Part shown: piece by piece, positions 34,474 to 46,852 of the stretch
How positions within the stretch are numbered: position 1 is the first letter of the stretch
Layout: each line of letters starts with the position of its first letter
Source of the DNA: Selaginella tamariscina
Taxonomy: Eukaryota; Streptophyta; Lycopodiopsida; Selaginellales; Selaginellaceae
Direction: 5' to 3'
DNA length: 64,000 bases
NCBI GenBank assembly: GCA_003024785.1
Contig: PUQB01000853.1
Span: 22,320 to 86,319, forward strand
Notes under the pieces: model-generated
Databases searched by the model: none
What the model was told of the DNA's origin: nothing
What the model saw: only the letters and a program-made list of their open reading frames with translations
Translations under genes and position numbers: made by a program

Positions 34474-35228
34474 CCTCAATACGAATTTGAAGGCTCAATT
34501 ATCACACAGAGCTACAGTGCTTGTGTGGAGGAGTTACAGCTGGAGGTTGGCAAAACCTAGCTGGTGGAGCTGCACGAAGAGCCTCAATACGAGATTGAGG
34601 GCTCAGCTATCACACAGAGCTACATTGCTTGTGTGGAGAGTTACAGCTGAGGTTGGCAAAACCCAGCTGGTGGAGCTGCACAAAGAGCCTCAATAAGATT
34701 GAGGGCTCAGCTATCACACAGAGCTACAGTGCTTGTGTGGAGGAGTTACAGCTGGAGGTTGGCAAAACCCAGCTGGTGGAGCTGCACGAAGAGCCTCAAT
34801 ACGAGATTGAGGGCTCAGCTATCACACAGAGCTACAGTGCTTGTGTGGAGGAGTTACAGCTGAGGTTGGCAAAACCCAGCTGGTGGAGCTGCACGAAGAC
34901 TGTGCCTCAATACGAGATTGAGGGCTCAGCTATCACACAGAGCTACAGTGCTTGTGTGGAGGAGTTACAGCTGTAGGTTGGCAAAACCCAGCTGGTGGAG
35001 CTGCACGAAGATGCCTCAATACGAGATTGAGGGCTCAGCTATCACACAGAGCTACAGTGCTTGTGTGGAGGAGTTACAGCTGTAGGTTGGCAAAACCCAG
35101 CTGGTGGAGCTGAACGAAGACTGTGCCTCAATACGAGATTGAGGGCTTAGTTGTCACACAGAGCTAAATTGCTTGTGTGGAGGAGTTACAGCTAGAGGTT
35201 GGCAAAACCCAGCTGGTGGAGACTTTCT
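34474..35228 (+). repeat. Tandem array of about 107-bp units inside the Gypsy element (7 units)
   Basis: Unit starts (CCTCAATAC) lie at 34,474, 34,582, 34,688, 34,794, 34,905, 35,014 and 35,126. Spacings are 106-112. Each unit can be read as EGSAITQSYSACVEELQLEV plus GKTQLVELHEEPQYEI, the protease-RT linker of the polyprotein. Some units keep the frame and others have 1-3 base gaps. Confidence 0.93.
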
Positions 35229-35279
35229 TTCTTGCGAAGCTAGTGCGTGTGGATCCTAAGATCTAGTGGAGCACCAAGC

Positions 35280-36160
35280 ACATGAAGCTTGAGTATAGTG
35301 AAGTGAAAGACACTTGGTTTGGAACAAAGCTTGAGTCTCCAAACAAGTTCTTTTACTGTCACCTTGAGCAAAGCTGTTGTGTGGAGGAGTTTGCTGACGT
35401 CTTCCCTCCTGAGCTACCTCATGGCTACCACATGCAAGAGGTGTGGAGCTGGAATAGGGTACGAAAGCCATTTACCGTAAGCCATTCCGACTGAGCCATG
35501 CTAAGGAGCAAGAGGTTAAGAGACAAGTGATGGAGCTATTGGAATATGGCTTCATACAACTGAGCAAGTCTCCATTTGGTGCACCAGTATTGCTTGTCAG
35601 GAAGAAAAATGGCACCATGAGGATGTGCATAGACTACAGAGCTCTCAACAAGCAAACAGTGAAGGACAGGATGCCCATGCCATGTGTGGATACTATCATG
35701 GATCATCTCGGTGGAGCCAGAGTGTTCACCAAGATAGTTGGGCATTTCGAGTTCACTTATGCCATTCGGCTTAACAAATGCCCCAGTCACATTCACTCGG
35801 TTGACGACTGAGGTGTTTGGTGACTACTTGCACGACTTTGTGGAGATCTTCCTCAACGATATTCTTATTTACAGTAAGAATATGAAGGAGCATGTGCAGC
35901 ATTTGCGAAGAGTTCTTCAGTTGTTGAGGGAGAACAAGCTCTATGCAAAGAAGAGCAAATGTGCATTTGCTCAGTGCAAAGTGGAGTATTTGGGTCACAT
36001 TGTGACGCCAAGTGGAGTGAAGACTGATCCACAGAAGGTGGCAGTGGTGGAGCAATGGCCAGTTCCTAGCAATGCAGAAGAGTTACGGAGTTTCTTGGGC
36101 ATGGCTGGTTATTACCGCGGTATGTCAAGGATTATGCCAAGAAAGCTTCTCCGTTAACTA
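35280..36160 (+). pseudogene. Gypsy reverse transcriptase, damaged
   Basis: FADVFPPELPHG (the region before RT) is followed by [56 protein letters not shown], then FLNDILIYSK and YLGHIVTPSGVKTDPQK. The catalytic F-x-DD box reads F-L-N-D, so one of the paired aspartates is changed. At least two frame changes occur. Confidence 0.88.
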
Positions 36161-36184
36161 GGTTGCTGAGGAAGGACGTTCCCT

Positions 36185-36700
36185 TTGCATGAAGTGCTTA
36201 GAGAAGAGCAGTTTCCAAGCTTTGAAACAAGCTTTGGTACGTGCACCATTTATGTATTGCAGATCCCTCTAAGCCTTATGAGGTATCGTGTGATGCAAGT
36301 GGAGTGGCCATTGGAGTTGTACTTATGCAAGAGGGAAGGCCTATTGCTTATAAGAGTCGTACTTGAATCCTGCAAGCAACTACTCAACGTATGAGCAAGA
36401 ACTACTGGCTATTGTTAATGCATTATGAGTTTGGAGGCACTATCTTTATGGTGCAAGTTTCAAAGTGTTTACAGATCACAAGACTTTGGTGTATCTGTTC
36501 AAACAGAAAGAGTTAAACTCTCAGCAAGCTCGCTGGATGGTTAAGCTCATGGAGTTTGGCAAATTTCCTATTGAGCATTGCGTGGGAAAGGCTAACGTGG
36601 TGGTAATGCTTTGTCACGCGTTAGGAGAGCCACAGTGGTTAGAGAATTCCAAACACGCTTATGTAATGCATTAACAAGGACGGTCAGTGAGTTTAGCCAG
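36185..36700 (+). pseudogene. Gypsy RNase H, damaged
   Basis: FTDHKTLVYLFKQKELNSQQ and ARWMVKLMEFGKFPIEHCVG show the end of the RNase H domain. The first half is scattered over other frames (YEVSCDASGVAIGVVLMQEG). Confidence 0.8.
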
Positions 36701-36769
36701 GTAGTTCAACATGCTCAAGCAAAGATGCTGAGGTGCAGGACAGCTAGAGCCACCATTCTCATTTTAGGA

Positions 36770-37600
36770 TGGAGTTTTGTACTACAATGGCCGTGTGTAT
36801 CTTCCTCGTGTGGACCATTTGATCAACCAGGTACTATATTTCCATCATGATCACCCGGAGGCTGGTCATTTTGGGGGGAGGAAAACGTATGAGTTGATCA
36901 AGAGAAGGTTCTATTGGAGGAATATGAAAGCTAATATCATAGAGTACTGCAGGACTTGTGACAAGTGTCAGCAAGTAAAGGTGCCCAGGGAAAAACCAAG
37001 TGGGCTATTAGTACCATTGCCTATTCCAGACAGGCGATGGGGCAGTATCTCTATGGACTTTGTCACCCATTTGCCAAGGACACAGTGGCATTGGAATGAG
37101 TCCATATTATACTATGTTTGGACGGCATTCCAAGACAGCTTTTGAGCTGGGTTTAGCAAGTAAGAAAGCTCAAGGCAACATGGATGAGGAAGCTAAAGAT
37201 CTGAGTGTTGAGCTTAGAAACATTCAAAGTTTGTGCAGAAGAACTTACAAGTAGCTCAGAGCCGAGCTATCAAGTTTGTTAATGAGCACAGAAGCTTCCA
37301 AGAGTTCCAGGTGGGAGATTATGTATATCTCTGAGTGGTATTTGCCACACATGTAAGGCGGAAACTTATTGTGGCCTTACGAAGGGACACAATGATAAGT
37401 TGTCTCCTAGGTACTCAGGTCCTTATGAGATTCTGGAGCGTATCGATAAGGTGACATATCGACTACGGCTGCCAGAAGGAGTGAGGGTGCACCCAGTGTT
37501 TCATGTTAGCCAGTTAAAGAGAGTACTCACAAGGAACAAGTCCCGGGTAGATTCTTTGTGGATGTACAAGGCTAATGATACAGGACCAGTTGAGTAAGTT
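36770..37600 (+). pseudogene. Gypsy integrase, core deleted
   Basis: The zinc domain H-x-H-C-C is visible (HHDHPEAGHFGGRKTYELIK; CRTCDKCQQVKVPREKPSGL), then the core starts (SISMDFVTHLPRT) but jumps within about 10 codons to its far end (near NESILYYVW). The C-terminal part has [20 protein letters not shown] and [14 protein letters not shown]. Confidence 0.88.
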
Positions 37601-37642
37601 ATACTGCCCTTGAGGACAAGGACTTGCTAATGGGGGGAGGAT

Positions 37643-37841
37643 TGTTACGACCCGTATAACGAATCAAAGAATATTCCCCAGAAAGGTATAAGCTAGAATA
37701 TTCCTAAAGAGCTATAAGAGAATTAAGGGCACACTAATATGGGAAGCCTTTTGGAGAGTAGCGTGTGGAGACTAGAGACAGCTCGGGGGAGGTCGGGTGG
37801 TTTTGTGAGGGTCTCTAGTTTGTACGTAGTGGTGCCTAACA
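37643..37841 (+). repeat. Gypsy 3' LTR
   Basis: 199-bp repeat preceded by a purine tract (37,629-37,642) and followed by the ATACG target duplication. Confidence 0.95.
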
Positions 37842-38561
37842 ATACGCATATGAATATACCTGGCTTTCGAGTAGAAGTGAGTTGTTCGCTCACCCGAGGG
37901 CTTCTGTCCATTCTAACAATTGCATGAGGTGGTGCTCATCCATGGTCAAACACTGTCGTCATTACATAATTAAGGCCGTAAAAATAAATGCGCCAGTCGC
38001 TTCAAATAACATCGTTCAGTGATATACGGCGCACGCTCTTCAGCAGGCCAGTAAGAACGGTTCTACACTTCACTCTTCCAACACCATGGTAACAGATTGG
38101 ACCGAACGTAATAAGCCGGTACTAATTCGAGAAATCTGAGAGGACAGTAAAGCTCGCATCAATCTGTTCCTCCGAAGGATTTTCACCAAATGTTAAGGTT
38201 CTGGACAAGTGACGTGGACTGCACCCGGTACGTGGCATCGGTCATCTACGACCACGATTGTTCCACTGCTGTAGAACTTAAATCAGCATTCAAATGAACA
38301 GATAAATTAATAATTTAAAATAGTAAATAATAATTTTAAATTTGTATATAATAAAAGAGAGATGTCCATTAATCGGAAGCCACAATTCCCAGGGAATATC
38401 TGAATTTTAGAATTGAAGATCATCATAGGACTGAGAAGACGCGGCTCATTGTGGAATTGCAATGGAAGGGTTGCCTACATCGAAATCCGGGAGCACGCGA
38501 TAGCTTACTCCACTATGTATGATCATGTCCTCGTGAGTCTTTCTTCACACAGATGTTTCGT
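37842..38561. other. Non-coding tail of duplication copy B (right part)
   Basis: Continues the match to copy A (9,551-10,279) after the Gypsy insertion. No gene. Confidence 0.8.
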
Positions 38562-40512
38562 ACCATCCGTGTGAAAGTTCCTGGAGATACTTTTACCATA
38601 GACAAAAGGTGTGTGCAGATTATGGACTATATATATATTCACTTCACATACTGCTGCCGTAACCAGTGTTCTTCATGGAATTAAGCAGAACAGCCACGGG
38701 CCGTGAACAAAGCGGTGATCTGCACTGAATTATTACGCAAAGTGGCTTCTCGCTGCTGCAGTTGAGTTCCAGATATCCATGGAGTGACGAACTTCATTGC
38801 TTTCCAGTGCTATTGTAGGTAACAGCATTGAACTTTTTTCTGAACTTTTCTAAGCTTGAGCTTGTTGGCGCAGAAACTTAGTCAGCTTACGAGTCCTCTT
38901 TGCCACTCCGTCTGGTTTGATGGCAATGAAAGTTTAAACACATCATCTCTAGCGTTTCAATAAACTTACTCGATTCCATGCCAGTAATACAATGTGAAGA
39001 CAACGATCAAGGGAAAACCACCCACTGTACCCAGATACGGGCAAGACTTTCCAGAACGTATGGGTCCTGAATTGAAGATAGTAAGTACACCAAAGAGGGC
39101 CCAAAAAGATGCAATACCTTAAGATGAAAGGTGCCTTCTGCATTCGGCACAAGAACAACTACAAAAGAAAAGAGAAAACGTCAGATTGTATCAACAAGAT
39201 CTTTGCATTTTACCGCGATTCTCGGCAACAAAATGTGGGAGCTCAGCAACCTCTTTCAGATCTGCAAAAGCTTCCCTTGACATGGAGTATGAACGGTATT
39301 TCATTGACTTTTTATTTACCAATATTGACTCTACTAAGCTGTTTTCGGGGAACAGCATTCTGGAGCTTACAATTTAATAGCTAACACATTTTGCAAGATG
39401 TGAATTCTCACATGGAAGATTATACCATGGACTTATGAGCTTAGTGTACATACAGTTCGCTTATGATACATGAGTAACAAAGATTTTTATATAATGTAAT
39501 TATTCATCTTTTAAGTTAATTATCTTTTAAATATGCAAAATTCTAGAAATACTTACAATATGATCACAAAATAATTAAAGCTGCATTAAACTATGCATTA
39601 TCTATACTAAAAAGAATTAACCTTTAAAATTATAGATACTCTTCTAAAAAGTGAATTAGATATAAAGAATATGTGGCCTATTTCAAATAATTTATGAAAG
39701 CGATCTACCTTGTAACTTTAAACATATGTAATATATATGTATAAGAAAAACCATCCTTGTAAAAATAGGTCTACTAGTTTATTACAAATACAATAGCTAT
39801 AACATTAAAACTAAGATAAAACTTATTAAATTGTAGTTAAACAATAGAATAATGAATCAATTATTTTATGCACCATTATCACAACCTCCTTCAATTATTT
39901 AATGAATTAAAGTTACAAGACTAACAAAATATTTACATAATTATACCCTATACATATTGATAGAAAATTTTAATTTGCATATATACTCAAGTTAACATTC
40001 AAGCACTTTCAAAATTAAAAAGTAGTTTACACTTTTAAAATATCAATATTTTATAATTCATGATAATTAATAATTATCCATGATACAACACTATTTACTC
40101 AATTACTAATATCCATATTATTTATATAAGAACTAATAATGTAATAAATCATGTTATTAATTATTAAATGGATAAATCAAATTTAACACATCAATTTTTT
40201 TTATTGTATTTTATAAAGTAATTAATAAAGAAACAATTGGTTAAACAATCTCAAATATAAAAAGTTTTTGTAACAATTGACTTTATCATATTATGTCAAG
40301 TTAGTAAGTCATCTTTATATATATGTTATCTTATATGTATACATATATTAAGATAGTTTATAATTTAGATGGATTAATTAATTAAATTTTTTACTTTTTA
40401 ATTGTTGGTAGGTCATTTACACTTAAGCAATACTTTGTTTATTTAAATCTTCATTTTGGTTACACTTAATTCATAATATTTAACAAAATTAAAACTTTAA
40501 AATAATTAATTT
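38562..40512. other. AT-rich intergenic DNA with one exon-like patch
   Basis: The first 850 bp have moderate GC and hold minus-strand exon-like pieces: LGTVGGFPLIVVFTLYYWHG (about 39,040-38,985), a possible membrane helix, and DLKEVAELPHFVAENRG (about 39,260-39,215). They are not joined well enough to call a gene. From 39,400 on the DNA is very AT-rich, with no gene. Confidence 0.5.
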
Positions 40513-40662
40513 TGTGAGAGCTTAGAATATAGAAATGTAGTTCAAAAACCCTAACTTATATATAAGAGCGAGTGGTCTAGATTAAATCCAATTTTACGGC
40601 TATTAAAATCCACTACGCTAATAATAATATGTGCACATGCAGCCGTACACGTGGATTTTACA
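40513..40662 (-). repeat. Old Gypsy 3' LTR
   Basis: 150-bp terminal repeat with TG...CA ends. Clearly diverged from its partner at 46,853-47,011. Confidence 0.88.
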
Positions 40663-40858
40663 TCATCCCCTCCTCTCAGAAGGATGTAAGTTGGTTAGGG
40701 TTCTCTTATAGATGGGCCCGGATCTGAAGGAACATCAGGAGGAGGCATTGGTGGATTATAGGCGGCACAACTTGTTCCTGTTGCACAAAATGCTTCAACT
40801 ATTGCACATGTACAATCTCCGGAGGATCGGGTTGAATGTTGTGCCGAACCTCATAAAC

Positions 40859-41580
40859 CTACAGCCCTACTTGCCGTAGCACTTGATATGGTCCTTTCCA
40901 CTGAGGAAGGAGACTCTTAGCTAAACCACGTACCGTAAGCTTGGGAAAACAAACTAGCACCAGTTCATCAACCTTGTACTCCACAGGAGGACGATGGTGT
41001 GAGTTGTAGCGTTGTTGTTGTCCTACTTGTACGCGGCCCAAGTGTTCTGTTGACTTCGCACGAATCAATGGAAGAATGCTCGTCAAATACCGATCCCACG
41101 ACCTAGCATCAGCAACTCACGGTAACCGAGAAGGCAAACCCAACTCCGTTATTAACACTGGGTTATGACCATATAAGATCTTATATAGGGAAGTACCAAT
41201 GGAACTTTGTACTCCAGTGACATAAGCATATTATTGGAGAGACGGCAGATAACCATCCCAATCCAAATGTTAAAAGTTCACATACTTCGTGATCATCCCC
41301 TTAAAGGTTCTGATGAGCCGTTCCACTAAACCATCTGTCTGAGGATGATAAGCACTTGTGAAAGTGTGGCGTATCCCTAGTCGAGACGTCAAAACATGAA
41401 ATGCCTCAGCCATAAATGCAGGACCATTATCCGAGAGAATTCGCTTCGGACAAGAATGCTGAAACACGACCCGATTAAGGAGAAACGGACCAACAGCAGA
41501 AGCAGTCGCACTAGCAAGAGCACCAACTTCTACCCAACGAGTTGGTAATCAGAAGCAATAATAACGTACTTGTTGCCAGT
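40859..41580 (-). pseudogene. Old Gypsy integrase core and C terminus
   Basis: FQHSCPKRILSDNGPAFMAE and TFTSAYHPQTDGLVERLIRT carry two of the catalytic acidic positions. The C-terminal LLPQWKGPYQVLRQVG is the chromo-like end. The part before this (GNKYVIIASDY) sits at the edge of the nested repeat. Confidence 0.88.
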
Positions 41581-43346
41581 AGTTGACCGCTGTCATAGTT
41601 TTTACTATAACTCGACCCTTTACTTTGGACGTTGACTGTTGTTACCTACTGTACTATGTTGACGGACCCTAGATGTAGTGAGAAACAGCCCTGCTTAGTG
41701 CACTTAGGTATTAAGGGGTAGTCCGGCCGGCTATCTTTAGATGTCGCGAGAAACTCTAAGCGAAGGTAGCACTTACCTTCTAGAAAACTCACCTCCGATT
41801 TTGACGTCCTAATTAAGATGAATTTGGCATGTTAAATAGGGTTAGGAACACCCCTAGGGTTGCCCTAATCCACGCCCTAAAACCCCCACCCCTTGGGTAG
41901 GGTTTAGGGTAAGAGTTAGTGTGCAAACTCATCTAATTATCTAAGGGGCTAGCATTTAGTGCCAGCCCACTTACACATATAGAAAAAGAGGGGGGGGGCG
42001 TCACATAAATAAGGTAGAGTATATGTGGGAGAGCTCCTGGGTTCATGACTGAGTTCGTTGCTCTTTTACCGGTGCAAGCCTCAGCTTGTGTCGTTAAGGT
42101 ACAACCCTCTATTGTACCGCCCTAACTTCCAGACGACAGGGGTACGTCCCACCTTTGGGGTAACTTACCTTAACGTTGGCGAATCCATGCTTGGGAGGAC
42201 TTGTCGGATGCACGTTCTAAAAGAAGAAGAGGTTGAGCTCCAGCCTCCATGTCAGGCTAGGAGCAACAATAGCTAACTAGGGCATGTTCGTGTCCTTGTC
42301 CAACTGTGGGGTGGTGGTTCTTAATTGACAGGGTTTCCTTACCAAGTCTTGAGGGATAATTGAGGGGTCCTAGAGTTGGCATTTAAGAGCCACGTTTGTG
42401 GCACTTGGTGCAACTCTTGAATCTAAGGGCTATGGCATGATAGCCCACATTGGGGAAGGCAGTGTCACATGGAGATGTGACATTGGGCTAAATGTCACAT
42501 GGTAACAATGCCTGAGGCACACCCTTTGGGGTTATGTCATGGGCTTGTCACCAAGGGGTTGGATACTTTAGCAAACAGACATGCTTGTGTTTACATTAGG
42601 GTGCTAAGCATTGGGCATCCGCTCAAGGGAGGTTAGGTCTCATAACTAGGTGTGCTTTGGCACACTTTGGCTAGGGGAGTGTTCTCCTTGGAATTCAAGG
42701 GTTGAACAATCTAAACATGTTAAGCAGGAGTCCTTTCGTGAGGCACTCGCAAGGTCATGTGCTTAGGGTTATCCCAAGCCTAGCCTTAGGGAGTTTGCTT
42801 AGCAGAACACTCGTGTCCGCCTACGGCGCACACTCGTGTTCTCACTAAGTACTAGCCCTAGGTCTAGGGTATAACTTGGCCACTCAAACCCTTAGGGGTT
42901 AGTCGTGGTTTAGGGTACCCCTTGTCGCCCTAAAGGGGTTGTACTCCCGGATGAGGGTGATTCCTCGAGGGGTAAGTGACGATGCCTTAGCTCTGTCATG
43001 GGGGTATGTGTGAGACACATCTCCTTTGTGAGGTTAGGGCATGAACCTGTCTAGGTCTTCTAGGGCAAGACCCTAAGTCAACTAGGGTTATCCCTTAAGG
43101 GTTTTGGGGGTAGACACTCTAGGGACAACTAGGGTTATCCCTCAAGGGTTCTGGGGGCAGACATTCTAGGGAGACTTAGTCTAAACCCTAAGTCTCCTGT
43201 CCACTTGGCATTAGAGTCTAACCCTAGGGTTGTTGGGGTTGTTCTGGAAAATTTAACGTTGCTCACACAGGGTGATGACGCTGAATGGCCACCTGGTAGC
43301 CACATGTTGCCACGTGTTGGCCCTTTGGGTTAAAACTCTGACAACT
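41578..43346 (+). repeat. Non-coding repeat family U, copy 1, nested in the old Gypsy integrase
   Basis: About 1.77 kb, inserted between FELVAFDLIKPFP and GNKYVIIASDY of the integrase. It starts near TGACCGCTGTCATAG and ends near AACTCTGACA, so the ends could be TG...CA. It has no long open frame and is rich in CCCTAAGGG- and CTAGGG-type short palindromes, with an internal 52-bp tandem (about 43,080-43,190). Homologous copies lie at 56,880-59,370 (reversed) and 61,700-62,166. The class is unknown. Confidence 0.8.
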
Positions 43347-44024
43347 GCGGAAAAGGTTTTATCAAATCAAATGCTACCAACTCAAACAGACAAGAAACTA
43401 TAATTGACTCCAATCGTCCTTCCGAAGCACATGGGGGAGTATTGCGAGCTTGGCACCACACATAGCTACACACATACCGAATCACATCTCCTCACAACTC
43501 CGGCCAATAGAAAGATCTGTGCAGCTTCTCCATCACATGATAATGTCCCATGTGCCCGCTAAGAATAAGAGAGTCATGGTAAGCATGGAGGAAGCGTGGA
43601 ATGAAGACTGAAGGCACCACCAACCGCAAAGAATCATCTGGATCAGTCCCCACAAAATAAAGAAGGTTGTCCTGAAAGCGATACTATAAATGTAAATGCC
43701 TAAAAGGCAAGTCATCAACAAGTGATGCAGGATTCTCAAACCCATCACGAAGCCTTCAAATCCACAGCGCAACCTTTTGAGCTTCTCAAACCTCATCCAA
43801 AGACGGCAAATCTAACTCTGCATTTTACAGACAGTAAACGTCAAGTACAACAACTGCTAATGGTACGAAATCTTCGTCCAAAAAGTCCATTGAAGCTGGA
43901 ATAATTGGTTCCTCTGGGGCAACAGAAGAGAGAGAAGGTGGAAGAGGAGCCCGAGAAAGAGCATTAGCATCAGCCATGGAACTTCCTAGGCAATGAACAA
44001 CTTCAAAGTCGTAAATTTGAAGTT

Positions 44025-45377
44025 TTAAGGCCACCGAGCAGTACGACCAATCAAATTCTTCCACTTCAACAATGAAGTGACTGCTGCATAATCGCCTTTC
44101 AACAACGTCCGTGAACCATGCAAGTAGGCATGGAGCTTCTCAAAATCCCAAACTGCTGCTAGACACTCCTTTTCTGTCGTGGAGTAGTTCACCTCTGCTA
44201 GCTGGAATGTATGGTTGATGTACGCAATGGGATGTCGTTGGCCAGGAATGCTCGTACTCTTCTGCATCAATATGCCCCCGAGGCTGATGTCAAAAGCATC
44301 TACAAAGATGAAAGGACGGGTGTAATCCGGGTACGCCAAAACTGGAGGAGTCGTCAACAACTCTTTGAGATCTGCAAATGCCTGCTTGCAATCCTTAAAC
44401 CAAACAAAAGAAGTCATTGACGACTTCAACAACGCCCACAATGGTGCAGTACGATCTAAAAGATTATCCATAAAATGACCCAGATATTGTACCTTGTCAA
44501 GAAAGCGTTCCACATCATTCACACACTTTGGCGTAGGGAACTTCAAAATGATCCAAACACACACTTAGATGGCTTTAACTTCAAACCAACTTCCCACAGC
44601 CAATCCAAAACCTTACGTACATCACGACATACTCCTCCCATATTCCATCCGAATGAATCAAAACATCATCGATGAAATCGGCAGTCACCTCCGCATGTCG
44701 CAAAGAACCTGTCCATCATACGCTGGAAAGTTGCTGGAGCATTGCTCAAACCGAAAGGCATCACCAAGAACTCGTACATGCCAAATGGTGTTGAAAAGCA
44801 GTCTTGGGAATGTCCATGTCAGCCATCGGAACTTGCCAATATCCAGATGCGAGATCTAACTTGGTGAACCAACGGCTCCGCCCCAGTCGATCCAAAAGGT
44901 CTGCAGTATGAGGAAGTGGGTACACATCTGAGACGGTTACCTCATTTAATGGGCGATAGTCAATGCAAATCGAACGCTCCCATCAGGCTTCGTCACAAGG
45001 TGAGGTTCGCACGCCCAAGGACTTCGAGATTTCCGGATAACACCCTTCTCCAACATCTCTTTGACATTCGCTCGTAAGATCTTGAGCTCCTTTGGTGATC
45101 GACGCCGAACAGGTACCTTGATTGGCCTAGCATCTCCAGTTGGAATAGGGTGGCGTGTCGCAATCTTGGCCCCAGATGACAAGTCGAAGTTGAAAAGATC
45201 AGCATACTCCTTCTTGAGTTGATCAACAACTACAGCACGACGATCATCTGATGGATCCAGAAAGAAGAAAAAAGAGCATGAAGGGAAAATGGTTGGAAAT
45301 AGGGTGAGACAAAAGTGATGAAGCAAGGTGGAAGTAGATGGAATGAAGTGGAATAAAGACGAGGGAGAGTCAAACAA
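44025..45377 (-). pseudogene. Old Gypsy RT and RNase H
   Basis: The pre-RT region VVVDQLKKEYADLFNFDLSS and EMLEKGVIRKSRSPWACEPH is followed by VTKPDGSVRFALTI. The middle of RT (44,940-44,580) is readable in pieces. RNase H covers 44,564-44,025 (YPDYTRPFIFVDAFDISLGG; NYSTTEKECLAAVWDFEKLH). The first RNase H aspartate is kept. Confidence 0.88.
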
Positions 45378-46128
45378 GGGGGAGACTTTTCAAAGTCACA
45401 CTTGGCATGATTGCGAGTTAACCAATCCATACCAAGAATAAGGTGAAAAGCTTGACTCGGCACCACCCAAAGATTAAAGCTCACGATCATCCACACGAAC
45501 AACAATGTCCACTTCATCCGCGAACAAGCATGAGTATGTCCGTTGCCGTACAGAATGAAGACTGGTTTACCGCACGACGCAAATGAAGGCTGCAACGTGT
45601 AGCAACAGATTGAGAAATAGAGGACAAACTTCGAACCTGTATCCACCAACACTGAAAGGAAAAAGACGTGGCATGTGATTAAACGAGCTTGAAAAGTGAA
45701 AACCGGATGATTTGGTGCCGAGTGAACCCCTTGATGATACTCCGAAAGAAAGATGGAGGGGTCACTAATTTATTCGCACGAGGACCCTCCTCTACTCGTG
45801 CGATTCGTCGTTTCCCGGAAGATCCACTGCATCACAACCTTCCACTGCAGCAGCACCAACCGGACGTTGTTGACCATGGCCTCCATCCTGGAAATGGGGG
45901 ACGCCAATCGGGAAACCGTTGACAGCGCCGATACGTGTGTCCAACCTCATCACATGCCCAACAACGAACTGCACGTCCACGTCCTCGTCCACGGGCCCAC
46001 CTTGTGCTGGTACACGAGCGGCAACAGCCTCAACCTCCATCGGAGCAGGTCCATCCCCAACATGAAGTGGAACGAGAGCACGTGAAGGGCAAGTGGGAGA
46101 GGTGACGACTCATATCGTTGTGCCAGCC

Positions 46129-46693
46129 TCAAAGCATGTCAAGAGTCACTGGAGCTAGTGCATGCACAAGCCCCACAAGGTCTTGACGAAGTGCTGGCCA
46201 CAACATACCTAACTTGATGCGTTCCGACATGTTAGGTTCTGCACGCAGCAAAAGGCTTCGAAAGCGAACACCAAACTGCATCACCGACTCAGATGGCTCC
46301 TGATGAATACGATGCAACTGCTAAAAAGCATCATCATAGCGTCCGCATGCCCAAATGCACGTTTGAAGATCTCTGGAAGAATATCCAATCTCCACGAGTT
46401 GCAACGTCCAGACCATTGTACCACTGCAACGCCGTCCCTTGAAGACAAGTAGGAAACTCACGCAAACACTGAGCACCATCCCATGTGGCAACCACAATGA
46501 AGTGGTCAAACCAATGATATACATCATCTCTAGGATTTCCGCAAAAGAAATCCGGTCGGATGCGGGGGTTTACAACATGAGCAGGAGGAGTACCTGGGCT
46601 GTGAATTGCCATCAATTGAGAGTGATTGTTCAATTGCACGCATGGCATCCAACAATTGCATGAGTAACTGCTCCACAGATAAAGAATTTGCAT
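46129..46693 (-). pseudogene. gag: Old Gypsy gag
   Basis: RIRPDFFCGNPRDDVYHWFD, then QCLREFPTCLQGTALQWYNG is the retrotransposon capsid core. A further piece (46,317-46,129: RIHQEPSESVMQFGVRFRSL) continues it in another frame. Confidence 0.85.
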
Positions 46694-46852
46694 GTTATGG
46701 ATTCATATACAAAGAAAAGATAAAATTTACAAGAAAGGAATAGATCTAAACAATGGAAAAGCTAAATCTAAGAAGATAAAGAAAAATCGATAAAAAGACA
46801 CAAATCCAAGCACTCTGTAGGAACAATTAGAGGAGCCCCTCACCTCCACTAA

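Larger units (their letters stand above)
33881..37841 (+). mobile_element. Ty3/Gypsy LTR retrotransposon, gag-less and decayed
   Basis: About 3.96 kb, plus strand. LTRs are 33,881-34,090 and 37,643-37,841 (TGTTACGACC...GCCTAACA). A perfect 5-bp target duplication ATACG lies at 33,876-33,880 and 37,842-37,846, and copy A shows the uninterrupted site. The primer-binding site is TGGTATCGGAG, just inside the 5' LTR. The polypurine tract is AATGGGGGGAGGAT before the 3' LTR. Gag is missing: only about 240 bp separate the 5' LTR from the protease remnant. Then come a 107-bp tandem array, RT, RNase H, integrase zinc finger and the 3' integrase end, with frameshifts. Non-autonomous. Confidence 0.96.
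29036..38561. repeat. Segmental duplication, copy B
   Basis: Partner of 1-10,279. Homology ends at 38,561 (ATGTTTCGT, followed by a different flank). Copy B carries the Gypsy insertion 33,881-37,841 that copy A lacks, and lacks the Copia element of copy A. The two insertions therefore postdate the duplication. The LINE at the left continues beyond the shared part to 27,346, so the duplicated block is probably longer than the window shows. Confidence 0.95.

Noticed and set aside
34474-35228. CRISPR-like array
   Set aside because: Units of about 107 bp are directly adjacent with no unique spacers and code a retrotransposon linker; this is a plant genome.
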